Source of the DNA: Deltaproteobacteria bacterium
Lineage (GTDB): Bacteria; Myxococcota_A; Polyangia; Polyangiales; JAFGIB01
DNA length: 33,956 nt
Assembly: GCA_016929805.1 (NCBI GenBank)
Contig: JAFGIB010000395.1
Location: 1-33,956 of the forward strand
Direction: 5' to 3'
The position numbers were made by a program, and so were the translations under genes. The stretch's first letter is position 1. Every line of letters begins with the position of its first letter. The notes beneath the pieces are model-generated. The model ran no database searches. It had not been told where the DNA came from and worked only from the letters and a program-made list of their open reading frames with translations. Shown here piece after piece: positions 17,356 through 25,667 of this stretch.

Positions 17356-17534
17356 CCGCGACTGCTTCTCGTTCCAGCATGAAAATACGAGCGAAAGAAA
17401 AAGGCCAAAAGGGCGGAATAGCGGATGAACCATGCGGCTATAGCAGTAGAAAACTAAAAAAACCGCGACCGCCGCTTTCCACGTCGCAGGGGTAAACTAA
17501 AGGCTTACATGGTATACAATGTAAACCGTACTAA

Positions 17535-17651
17535 CATTGACGTTGCAAAAAACGTCGAGCGGAAACGCGAAAAGAGCGAGCACTCCCTTAGTTCGCGCTA
17601 TTTTTCGCGAGCGAAGCACTTTACGCCGACGGAGTCTTTGCAACGTTAAGG
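17535..17651 (+). repeat. Repeat family A, copy A3 (internal deletion)
   Basis: A 117-bp copy with both ends (TGACGTTGCAAAAAACG and TTTGCAACGTTAAGG). Compared with A4 it lacks about 73 bp between the GCG of the left third and the AGCACxCCCTTAGTT block. It lies 179 bp after the pectate lyase stop codon, the only copy not next to a stop. Confidence 0.8.
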
Positions 17652-17727
17652 TCAAGTTCGGAGTAAAAACGAAGCCAGAAATCCGGAACTCCATTCGCGA
17701 AAAACTTTATAGCTGGATAGATGCGTA

Positions 17728-17760
17728 GTAGCCGAGTGACTCGACGTGGCTACGTTTTCT
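17728..17760 (+). terminator. Terminator-like hairpin with T-run
   Basis: GTAGCC (17728-17733) pairs with GGCTAC (17748-17753), followed by GTTTTCT. It lies far (370 bp) from the pectate lyase stop but is the only such structure in the gap. Confidence 0.35.
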
Positions 17761-17816
17761 AAACCGCTATCGCCGCGTGGATTTGAAGCTTTAGCGAATT
17801 ACGACCTCCAAGCGAT

Positions 17817-17838
17817 CGCGATCGGCCGGCCGATCGCG
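17817..17838. repeat. Perfect 22-bp palindrome
   Basis: CGCGATCGGCC is followed directly by GGCCGATCGCG, a perfect two-fold symmetric site with no spacer. It lies 47 bp upstream of the promoter candidate for the kinase-ATPase gene. It may be a binding site for a dimeric regulator; nothing identifies the protein. Confidence 0.5.
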
Positions 17839-17884
17839 GGACAGCCGCTCGCGTCCGCCTGATTTGCCGCACCTTAATACAAGG

Positions 17885-17913
17885 TTTACACGCGGCGAGA
17901 GCCGATTTATAGC
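17885..17913 (+). promoter_or_regulatory. Promoter candidate for the kinase-ATPase gene
   Basis: TTTACA (17885-17890) and TATAGC (17908-17913) with a 17-base spacer, about 140 bp before the TTG start. They match the sigma70 consensus at 5/6 and 4/6. Confidence 0.4.
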
Positions 17914-18051
17914 GATCTCAGCTTCTCCTTTGATACCGACTTCCTCCGTCGTGTGCGAAAAACACGGGCCGATATCTTTATTCAACGGCGAAAATTACGT
18001 TATACTTCCTTGTTGAGGCTCACTATCGACCTTTCTATTTAGACTAGAACT

Positions 18052-21000
18052 TTGAGTAATACGATACAGCCAAGCCCGGCACCTCGACCCGAATTGATCG
18101 CGAATCGATATCGGGTGGAATCGGTCTTGGGCAAGGGCGGTATGGCTATCGTCTACCAAGTGCTCGATACAACCACTAAGAGAAAGCTCGCGCTTAAACA
18201 ACTGACGAAAGAAAGAAACGAGAAACAAAAAGGAAGCGCCGAGCTCTTCGAGCACGAATATCATGTCCTGTCACAGCTATCGCATCCGAGAGTAATTGAG
18301 GTCTACGACTACGGCGTCGAAAACGATACCCCGTATTATACGATGGAGCTTTTGGACGGCGGCGATCTGCGCGAGATATCGCCTTTGCCCTGGAGACAAG
18401 CCTGCTCGCTTTTACGCGACGTCTGTTCCGCCCTGTCGTTGCTGCATTCTCGTCGAAAAATTCATCGAGACCTGACTCCCCGTAACGTTCGATGTACGAA
18501 AAACGGAAAGGCCAAATTAATCGACTTCGGCGCGATGGTGCCGATGGGACACTGCAAATACGTTGTCGGAACGCCACCTTTTACCGCGCCTGAGGTGGTA
18601 AACGTACTGGCGCTTGACGCCCGAACCGATCTTTATTCCTTAGGAGCCACGGCTTACTACGTGTTGACTCGACGTCACGCGTATCCGGCTCGTAATTTTA
18701 GAGAGCTTCGAGACATGTGGCGACTACCACCGAAGCCGCCTTCGAGCATTGTAGCGGAGATCCCGAGAGACCTGGACAGCTTGGTGATGTCATTAATAAA
18801 TCTAGACAGCATGGCTCGACCGGTGAACGCGGCTGAAGTCATGGAACGGTTAAGCGTCATAGCCTCTCTTGAAACCGACGAGCAGCTTTTAATATCCAAC
18901 TCCTATCTATCGACGCCTACGCTTGTGGGGCGTGACAGGGATTTGCTAAAGGTCCGCAAGCAGATCGTCCGCGCCTATCGCGGGCACGGTAGCACGATCA
19001 TTATCGAGGGCGCCTCGGGCGTTGGTCGTAGCCGGTTCTTAGACGCCTGCGTTTTAGAGGGAAAGTTAGCGGGCGCGACGGTATTGAGGGCTGACGCCGG
19101 AGATAAACATATCGGTAACTGGGGTATAGCGAGAACGATCGTCGCTCAACTGATAGACGGTCTACCGAAATTAGCCTTGAGCACCGTAATGCCCCATATT
19201 TCGATATTGGGCCACGTGGTACCAGAGCTAATAGGTAAATATGAGGGGTACCGACAACGAAGCTCGTTTCCGCCTCGCGAAGGAACCTGGACTAGGACGC
19301 CCTCGGCGCCGCGTTTTCGCGTCGATTCCAAATCCGTAGAGCAGCCTCGGGAAGAGAAATCGGTACAAAAATGCCTTACACCTATTGACGATCGAATTAC
19401 CGCCGTGCCGAAAGCTCCCAGCACCGGCATATCGCATGAAGCTGACGTCGAGGATCCGTTTTTGCGGGTTCGTGAGGACGAATCTCAACCATGGTCAACC
19501 TGGACGGAATTATGGGGCAAGACCAACTCGTTACAGCCGCCCGCGTATCCCGAAAGCAGTACGGTGATTTTGGAAAAAATCGCCGATCCTCGAGAATTGC
19601 GCCCGCGCGTTCAAACCGCGCTTCGCGACTGGTTTTTGCAAATAAGTAATCAACGGGTACTGATGCTGGCGATAGACGACGTCCATCGAATCGACGAACC
19701 GTCGGCGGCCTTTATCGCGTTGCTCTCGAACCATCTTTCACAAAACAAATTGGTGATAGTAGCGACTCGAGAAAGCGGCGCGAGCGCGGTTTCGACGCGA
19801 GCGATAAAACTCTTGCGCGAAGCCGGCATCAAGATCAATTTGAGAAATCTCGGTTTTGATAATACCGAAAAGCTCTTGGGATCGGTTTTCGGAGAAACGC
19901 CGCATCGACGGATAATGGCGAATCGACTTTATACAATTACCAAGGGAAATCCAAATGCAATCATGCAGTTGGCTCAGCATTTGATAGACAGAGGGTCGGT
20001 ATATTATCAGTCCGGCACCTGGTATTTGCCGAGCAGGTTCGATCCCAGCGATCTACCTGAAAGCTTATCGGACGCGTTGAGCAGCAGATTTAAAACGCTG
20101 AGCGATCCGGCGCGTCAACTGGCTCAAACCCTGGCCTTAAGCCCGGACAGCCAATATTCCTTCGAGGATTGTCTGTTTCTCACGGGAACCCGCGAGCTGA
20201 CGCATCTGATACGAATATTAGACGAGCTTATCTCGAGTGAAATATTAACCAAAGATCGGCAGAATTATTCCTTCAGTCAGCAGGGTTGGATATCGGTGTT
20301 GACGAATCCCTTGGACGAGGAACAAAAACGCGCCAATCACTTAAAGCTTGCCGAGCTTTTTATAAAGAATAGTCGAAATGAATACATCATAGCGAAGCAT
20401 CTTTTAGGCGCCGGTCAGATCGAGAGAGCTCTTGATGAGCTGGTCGATAGAAGCGAAAAGACTAGAGAAATCGCGGTGCAGAATCCGGGCTCGTATTCGG
20501 AGCTGGTGCTCGCGCTTCCGCCTAGCTGGTACGAAACCACCGAATCGGCGATCAGCGCTTGCGATCGCTTGAAGCGTCCCCAGCGACAGCATTGTGTGTT
20601 GCGATTCGGATTGGTCGGATTAGGCGCCGCTACGGGCAGGTTCAACCTACCGCATTTGTTTCAACACCTGGAGCAACTCTATCGCGACAGCGGTTTGAAC
20701 GATTATCAACAACTAGACGCCTTGATGGAAGAGTCGGCTCGTATATCCCGCGCGCTCGAGCTGGCGCAACAACGCTACGACGCGACACCTGAATCACAGC
20801 GTTATTTACCCCCAATCGAAGCCATTCGCGAGCTCGCACAGATCATCCTCGTCGCCATTAGTTTACTCGGAGTCAGTTATGATTATGAGTTACTCGAGGC
20901 GTTGCCTTCTCTTAAGCCCTTTGTCCCGCTTTCGCCCGCTTTGGGTGTTGTGGAAGACAATATCCAATGTACAGCTTATATAATTAGCGCGCGTCACGAC

Positions 21001-22488
21001 AAGGCTCTTCGGGGGTATCGAGAGCTGTTAGAACGGATTTCCCAGCCCGATCACGCCGGGCTAGACGAGGTAATATATCGCTACTCTCGTCTCAGCGTGA
21101 TGTACGCCATCGGAGCCATTGAATCGGCAATGGGTATCAAATCAGCCATCGCTTGGGCTGATCGGTTCGACCACGATCCGTTTTTTCAGGTCAATGCATG
21201 GGGAATCCGCATGACCAACCATATGGTACAAGGTGATAAAGAAAAAGCGGAATACTGTAGAAAGCGCATGGAACTTCTACATATTCAAAACAGCCCGAGT
21301 CAGTTTTTCGAGGGCACTCAGATCTATTTGGAGCTTTTAACCTATTCAAGGACCGATGATCTAATCGGCATAAAGCACTGCATACCCGAAATTCGCCGAA
21401 TGCAGGAGAAATATCGCGCCTGGTCGTTAATTTATGCTTTTGCTCAATGCGAATATCAACGAATTCGCGGCGACTATGAAACCGCTCGAGGTCAATTCGA
21501 GCAGACACTCGAATCGATCGAAGCGGGCCGCCATATGGTTTGGCCCTATCTGAGTTTTGGTTTCTTACGGACGCTGTTCGCGCTACAGCGGTATCAAGAG
21601 GTCAAAGACAGGGCGAATGAGCTCATCGAGCGAGGAGAGCTCGTTGAGATCGGGTACGTTCTCAATTACTTGAAGATGCAGCTCGCGCTTGCCGAAGCCG
21701 AGTTGGACGAGACGGAAAACGCTGTCCGACACGCGCAGGAAGTCATCGACGCCTTTGAAAAACTCGGCCTGACCGGGCTCAATCTCGGGCTTGCATATGA
21801 GACGCGAGCTCGTGTAGCGGTGATCGTAGAAGACAAAAAAGTTTTTACCACCTATGCCCGGTTGTGTGCCGAGCAATATCGCGCCGGTCACAATCAGGCG
21901 CTGACGATCAAATACGAAAAGCTGGTCCAAGACGCCGCACAGGCGGAGTTGACGGTTTCTTCCGAGATCGAGCACGCCGTGGACACTGTCTCCAGCCGGG
22001 AGCAATCCGTCTACGACCTCGTGGTCGGCATGATGACGCAGTGTCGCGATCGCGCCGAACGAATGCGGGCGACGCTGGATTTACTGTCGAAATCGAGTAA
22101 TTCATCCGGAGGCTTTCTATATACGATAAAAGAAGGCGCACCGGTGTTGTCCGCTAATAGTTGCATATATAAACCGACCAAAAAGCTGGAAACAACGGTG
22201 CGTAGTTACCTTTCATCCGAGATAGCGATATCGAGCGATAATACCGTCGCCAGCTCCGATAGCGGGAGTTCCTCCAGCGCGATTCTCGATTGGACGAATG
22301 AAGAGGGAGCGGTTTTTCACCCACTTCTTTTGGCTCATAATAGCAATGAGGGATTTGTCCTCGCCGGCGTGGCGGTTCTACTCGTGAATCCCAATCGACT
22401 ATTCAGGTTTCCGGGCGAAGAAGTCGTGTCGGTCAGTCGCTCGTTGGTCGAAACGGGAGATGTCGAGCCGATCGTTACAGCACTGTAA
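18052..22488 (+). CDS. Ser/Thr protein kinase fused to AAA ATPase and helical repeats
   Basis: Cytoplasmic signalling protein of 1478 residues. The start is a TTG without a clear ribosome site, placed just before the kinase domain. Residues about 18-275 form a Hanks kinase: GKGGMAIVY glycine loop, LALKQL lysine, HRDLTPRN catalytic loop (Thr instead of the usual Lys), LIDFGA and FTAPEV. From about 288 an AAA_16/STAND-like ATPase follows, with VGRD, Walker A GASGVGRS (about 319) and Walker B LMLAIDDVHRIDE (about 538). The Walker A-B gap of about 215 residues includes a disordered insert (about 390-500). The remainder to about 1300 is helical, TPR-like repeats; the last 170 residues may be GAF-like. 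The architecture matches the myxobacterial kinase-ATPase regulators. Its targets are unknown. Confidence 0.9.
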   Translation: MSNTIQPSPAPRPELIANRYRVESVLGKGGMAIVYQVLDTTTKRKLALKQLTKERNEKQKGSAELFEHEYHVLSQLSHPRVIEVYDYGVENDTPYYTMELLDGGDLREISPLPWRQACSLLRDVCSALSLLHSRRKIHRDLTPRNVRCTKNGKAKLIDFGAMVPMGHCKYVVGTPPFTAPEVVNVLALDARTDLYSLGATAYYVLTRRHAYPARNFRELRDMWRLPPKPPSSIVAEIPRDLDSLVMSLINLDSMARPVNAAEVMERLSVIASLETDEQLLISNSYLSTPTLVGRDRDLLKVRKQIVRAYRGHGSTIIIEGASGVGRSRFLDACVLEGKLAGATVLRADAGDKHIGNWGIARTIVAQLIDGLPKLALSTVMPHISILGHVVPELIGKYEGYRQRSSFPPREGTWTRTPSAPRFRVDSKSVEQPREEKSVQKCLTPIDDRITAVPKAPSTGISHEADVEDPFLRVREDESQPWSTWTELWGKTNSLQPPAYPESSTVILEKIADPRELRPRVQTALRDWFLQISNQRVLMLAIDDVHRIDEPSAAFIALLSNHLSQNKLVIVATRESGASAVSTRAIKLLREAGIKINLRNLGFDNTEKLLGSVFGETPHRRIMANRLYTITKGNPNAIMQLAQHLIDRGSVYYQSGTWYLPSRFDPSDLPESLSDALSSRFKTLSDPARQLAQTLALSPDSQYSFEDCLFLTGTRELTHLIRILDELISSEILTKDRQNYSFSQQGWISVLTNPLDEEQKRANHLKLAELFIKNSRNEYIIAKHLLGAGQIERALDELVDRSEKTREIAVQNPGSYSELVLALPPSWYETTESAISACDRLKRPQRQHCVLRFGLVGLGAATGRFNLPHLFQHLEQLYRDSGLNDYQQLDALMEESARISRALELAQQRYDATPESQRYLPPIEAIRELAQIILVAISLLGVSYDYELLEALPSLKPFVPLSPALGVVEDNIQCTAYIISARHDKALRGYRELLERISQPDHAGLDEVIYRYSRLSVMYAIGAIESAMGIKSAIAWADRFDHDPFFQVNAWGIRMTNHMVQGDKEKAEYCRKRMELLHIQNSPSQFFEGTQIYLELLTYSRTDDLIGIKHCIPEIRRMQEKYRAWSLIYAFAQCEYQRIRGDYETARGQFEQTLESIEAGRHMVWPYLSFGFLRTLFALQRYQEVKDRANELIERGELVEIGYVLNYLKMQLALAEAELDETENAVRHAQEVIDAFEKLGLTGLNLGLAYETRARVAVIVEDKKVFTTYARLCAEQYRAGHNQALTIKYEKLVQDAAQAELTVSSEIEHAVDTVSSREQSVYDLVVGMMTQCRDRAERMRATLDLLSKSSNSSGGFLYTIKEGAPVLSANSCIYKPTKKLETTVRSYLSSEIAISSDNTVASSDSGSSSSAILDWTNEEGAVFHPLLLAHNSNEGFVLAGVAVLLVNPNRLFRFPGEEVVSVSRSLVETGDVEPIVTAL

Positions 22489-22542
22489 TAGTTTTCGCGG
22501 GGTTCTGCATCCCATCGCCAACGTTCTTATCGAATTGATTAC

Positions 22543-22574
22543 GGGCACGCGGATTGGCTTTCAACCGCGCGCCC
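22543..22574. terminator. Convergent-gene hairpin
   Basis: GGGCACGCGG (22543-22552) pairs with CCGCGCGCCC (22565-22574) at nine of ten positions around a 12-base loop, between two convergent genes. There is no T-run on either side, so intrinsic termination is uncertain. Confidence 0.35.
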
Positions 22575-22621
22575 AATGATAAGTTAGCTAGAGACGCTGT
22601 ATTACGAACGCGGCCACGCGC

Positions 22622-23875
22622 CTAGTTACACGGCTGTTCGTTCTGCGAATCTACGAGCGACCACGCAGGGTTGGTGTCCGGTATCGCCTTGAAGTATTCG
22701 CACGCTTTTGAATCACCGAGCAGCTTCCAGCGGAACCACGAAACCACGACCTCGGCTCCGTCAATGCTTATCGTAGCGATGTGGTTCGCTCCGGACTTCG
22801 CGTAGAAGTAGGCTTCAGTAGCATCGTCAAGGGCATTAAAAGCCTGCTGTACCCAGCCCTGAGACACGAGAGTGTCCGTAACCAAACCGCTGAACATGAA
22901 CACCGGCGAGTTGATAGAGCCGTACAGGTTCTGCCAACCCTCTCTCGGGTTTGCACCGAAACCGCTCGCGGGCTCCATGGGAAGCGCTGCATAAATGCCC
23001 TGATCGCCCCACTCATTCTCCGCATACGCCAGAGTATTGAAAGCCGCCATGCCGCCTTGCGAGTGTCCCGTGGAACCAAACCGGTAGTCGGCTATATCGG
23101 GATACGCCTCGAGCGCGGCCTGGAACGCGGTTATACCGAAAGTGCCCGCCCCGGTGTTCGCGTTTTCGTAACATAAGGCTATGAATCCGTTGCTGGCGAG
23201 TCGAGTCATTATCCCCGCGTACATCAAACACATCGCACCGGTTCCATTCGAGTAATGGACCATGGGAACCTTGCAACCGGCCGGCACGTCCGGTACATAC
23301 GCGTTTGTCGTGCCCAATCGCGCCGTACGGTAGGTAAACGGACCTGTGCTCGCGTAAGTGTCAATTCCGGCAAGACAGTGATCGGCTGGAATACCATTAC
23401 CTGTTGTAGGGGTATTATTTACGGGCTTGCTGCTGTCGACACCGACGCTACTGTCTATATTGCCTGGGTCGCCATAACCTGCATCTTCAGTCCGTACACA
23501 CATACTGTCGTCGTAGAGGCACTGACTATTGCAACTAAGCGTACCGCCGGTATATCCCAAGGTCTCGCAAGTAGCGTTGTTGAGAACCAGACCGTCGCAT
23601 TGTTCATTTGGATCAAGTAGTCCGTTACCGCAGAGATTCTCTTCTTCGGTCGTGCCCCCACCGCCGCCTACCGGAGTAATCTCTTCATTACCGCCGCTTG
23701 TTCCCCCGCTAACGCTGGGTGTCCCGCTCGCTCCACTCGAACCACCCGCACCCGAGATTATCGAAGAATCGGCTTTAGGTTTAATACCACCATCCCCTGT
23801 TAACGAGTTATCCTCCGCGCAGCTCGCGACAATCAACAAAACGATACACAGACTTTGTTTGGGGCCGAATGACAT
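22622..23875 (-). CDS. Alpha/beta hydrolase lipoprotein, cutinase/PETase-like, with Cys-rich repeat
   Basis: Secreted hydrolase of 417 residues; AAGGAG lies six bases before the ATG. The signal peptide ends in the lipobox LIVASC. A Gly/Ser linker precedes a myxococcal-type Cys-rich repeat (about 80-128): CGNGLLDPNEQCDG, then TCETLGYTGG and SCNSQCLYDDSMC. The catalytic domain (about 165-410) resembles the dienelactone hydrolase/PETase-cutinase group, with YSNGTGA in the oxyanion region, STGHSQGG with nucleophile Ser272, Asp334 in GLVTDTLV and His365 in GANHIAT. Known members cleave polyesters, cutin-like esters or other ester polymers; the substrate here is not determined. It has its own promoter and converges with the kinase gene. 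Confidence 0.82.
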   Translation of the reverse strand: MSFGPKQSLCIVLLIVASCAEDNSLTGDGGIKPKADSSIISGAGGSSGASGTPSVSGGTSGGNEEITPVGGGGGTTEEENLCGNGLLDPNEQCDGLVLNNATCETLGYTGGTLSCNSQCLYDDSMCVRTEDAGYGDPGNIDSSVGVDSSKPVNNTPTTGNGIPADHCLAGIDTYASTGPFTYRTARLGTTNAYVPDVPAGCKVPMVHYSNGTGAMCLMYAGIMTRLASNGFIALCYENANTGAGTFGITAFQAALEAYPDIADYRFGSTGHSQGGMAAFNTLAYAENEWGDQGIYAALPMEPASGFGANPREGWQNLYGSINSPVFMFSGLVTDTLVSQGWVQQAFNALDDATEAYFYAKSGANHIATISIDGAEVVVSWFRWKLLGDSKACEYFKAIPDTNPAWSLVDSQNEQPCN

Positions 23876-24343
23876 GTTTGACTCCTTAGGTTTTATCGAC
23901 AGTACCTCAAAACCTTAAAATTACATTATGTACAATAATTACACGACTTTAACAATATCTGTCAAGGAAAAAATTGCTTTTTCGCGACATTCTTATTGTT
24001 GTCTCCGACATCCCGCTGATAAAAAAACGCACGGGCGAAGGAACTGTGCAATTAACACTCTTACGCAAATTAATGCAGCGAAACGGCGCGGTAAATTGAC
24101 TTTTTATTGAGTTTTTTCTGATTGAAGTAAAGACAATCGATACGCTCGACGGCATTGGATTAAAAACAAAGTAATCGAGCCGCGCGGCGCCGTCGGCTGT
24201 TCCGCGTACCAAACCCTGCGCGAAGGTGGTTTGCCCGAGTAGGTCTCAGTCGAAGAAAACCTCGTACCTTTTTAAAAAAGTCGCGGCAGACATCTCATTT
24301 CGAACGAAGCGAGGAATCTATAAACGGAGATCTATCGTCGATT
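23876..24343. other. AT-rich intergenic region
   Basis: No gene is supported in these 468 bases. The part from 23890 to 24170 is clearly more AT-rich than the surroundings and carries the minus-strand promoter of the cutinase-like gene (23938-23965). I see nothing recognisable in 24170-24343. Confidence 0.5.
23938..23965 (-). promoter_or_regulatory. Strong sigma70-type promoter of the cutinase-like gene
   Basis: On the minus strand TTGACA (23960-23965) and TGTAAT (23938-23943) are separated by 16 bases; they match the consensus at 6/6 and 5/6. The -10 box lies about 63 bp before the start codon, leaving a leader of about 55 bases with a strong AAGGAG ribosome site. Confidence 0.6.
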
Positions 24344-24616
24344 TTAGCTCCTCGAAACGAGTAACAGGTCACGGCGATCCGACACCATTTTTTGAAGCTG
24401 TAGAACCTCTCCGCGAACAATAGCCGCGAGCGTCCGGTTGGCGCCCGCTTCGAGGCACTGCTTTTCGTTCCAGTGTACGAAATCCTTGGTCGCGTATGAC
24501 GCCGGATACCGAAAAAAGCGCTCGATATCCAACCGCAGTTCTTTCTCGGCATATTTTCCCGCTTTAAGAGCGCGAGGTCCTCGCCGGAGATCGGGACTGC
24601 TCCCCTCATCTGGCAT
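24344..24616 (-). CDS. Small hypothetical protein overlapping the metallophosphoesterase gene
   Basis: A 90-residue frame that I do not recognise. It starts 11 bp inside the end of the metallophosphoesterase gene, so translation could be coupled. The sequence looks protein-like rather than random: a charged N-terminus, then ELRLDIERFFRYPASY, DFVHWNEKQCLEAG and an amphipathic C-terminal half. A competing frame starts at 24609 but is Arg/Ser-rich and less likely. No signal peptide or membrane segment is seen. Confidence 0.4.
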   Translation of the reverse strand: MPDEGSSPDLRRGPRALKAGKYAEKELRLDIERFFRYPASYATKDFVHWNEKQCLEAGANRTLAAIVRGEVLQLQKMVSDRRDLLLVSRS

Positions 24617-25451
24617 ATCGGAAATCAGTCGGCTCAGGAAGGATCTGGCGCAAATAGCCGCGCAAGCCTATCCGTTCATCCCATTGACGCAGAGGATAGC
24701 CAAAGGAAACCTCCTCAAACCGAACATCGTCGATCCACTCCGTTCGACGAATATGCAGATGACCCGAGACCACGACCCGAGCGCGAAATCGGCGATGCCA
24801 TTGTTCCGTGCGCCGGGTGCCGCACCAGATCGAAAAGCGTGGAATCAACGGCAACGACGCGAGACGCTGCATAAGGGGAAAATGGTTTATCAGAATCGAC
24901 GGACAGTCGTTCGCTCGAATCGCTGATTCGAGTCGCTGTTCGGTTAGGTCGCAACGAGCGTCGCACCACGCGCTGCGAGAAGCATAAGGTTCGGGCAAGA
25001 GAAGCTCTTCATCCACGCATACGACGCCGGAATCCGCGGCCCATTTAACCGCGGCCGAGAGCGGCACATCGGAGGGACGAAAACTATAATCATATAGCAA
25101 AAACAGAGGAGCCAACAGGTGCGTTCCTCCCTCGCCTTGCCAAAGAACGTAAGGGTCCTCCGGAGTGATGACACCGTAACTACGACAGGTTTCTACTAAC
25201 ACGTGGTATTTCGCCTCCCCCTTGAGATCGCGATCATCGCGCCACTTCCAAAGCTCATGATTACCCGGTACCCATATGAGCTGCCGAAAACGCCGGCACA
25301 AAGCGTCTAATGTATATTGCAAATGCGCGCGCGATTCTCCAACGTCGCCGGCGACTATCAACCAATCGTCCGGGCTGTTCGGCAAGGCGTCAAGCTCTCG
25401 TCGATTCGCCGAATGGCCAATATGTAAATCGCTTATTGCAAGTAGTTTCAT
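24606..25451 (-). CDS. Calcineurin-like metallophosphoesterase
   Basis: Protein of 281 residues starting at MKLLAISDLHIGH; this ATG puts the first metal motif at the very N-terminus as is usual, so the 23 residues before it in the open frame are left out. The full set of two-metal ligands is visible: SDLHIGH, AGDVGE, GNHE, the His in LINHFP, and SGHLHIRR. It therefore belongs to the calcineurin-like phosphoesterase superfamily, with a probable soluble cytoplasmic location. The substrate (nucleotide, phosphodiester or phosphoprotein) cannot be predicted. It is divergent from the PPTase gene and its 3' end overlaps a small gene. Confidence 0.9.
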   Translation of the reverse strand: MKLLAISDLHIGHSANRRELDALPNSPDDWLIVAGDVGESRAHLQYTLDALCRRFRQLIWVPGNHELWKWRDDRDLKGEAKYHVLVETCRSYGVITPEDPYVLWQGEGGTHLLAPLFLLYDYSFRPSDVPLSAAVKWAADSGVVCVDEELLLPEPYASRSAWCDARCDLTEQRLESAIRANDCPSILINHFPLMQRLASLPLIPRFSIWCGTRRTEQWHRRFRARVVVSGHLHIRRTEWIDDVRFEEVSFGYPLRQWDERIGLRGYLRQILPEPTDFRYAR

Positions 25452-25618
25452 ATCATTGCAAGGCCTATTAGTCGTCCGGTTGTACACCGAGTTGGAAGCG
25501 ATGACGAGGACAATCGCCATTTAGCTGAGAACCCCCGGTTTGGTATCTGTCTTGTGGATGGCCATGGGCCGGGCGTTTCGGCTTGCCTCAGCGCGCTACT
25601 GCGACCGATCGCGGTCCT

Positions 25619-25647
25619 TGGACAGCGTCGCCTAAGGTTGCTAAAGT
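25619..25647 (+). promoter_or_regulatory. Weak promoter candidate for the PPTase gene
   Basis: TGGACA (25619-25624) and TAAAGT (25642-25647) with a 17-base spacer, 20 bp before the start codon. The matches are 5/6 and 4/6, so this is only suggestive. Confidence 0.3.
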
Positions 25648-25667
25648 AGGACCATATTCGAGGTAAC

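Larger units (their letters stand above)
17356..18051. other. Intergenic region before the kinase-ATPase gene
   Basis: No convincing gene is present in these 696 bases. They contain the short repeat A copy (17535-17651), a terminator-like hairpin (17728-17760), a perfect 22-bp palindrome (17817-17838) and a promoter candidate (17885-17913). Confidence 0.5.

Noticed and set aside
17791..17985. Minus-strand open frame of 64 codons over the 22-bp palindrome
   Set aside because: Lies in the probable promoter region of the kinase-ATPase gene and lacks a ribosome site.
24438..24926. Plus-strand open frame of 162 codons across the metallophosphoesterase 3' end
   Set aside because: Overlaps the conserved metal-binding C-terminal part of the phosphoesterase in antisense.
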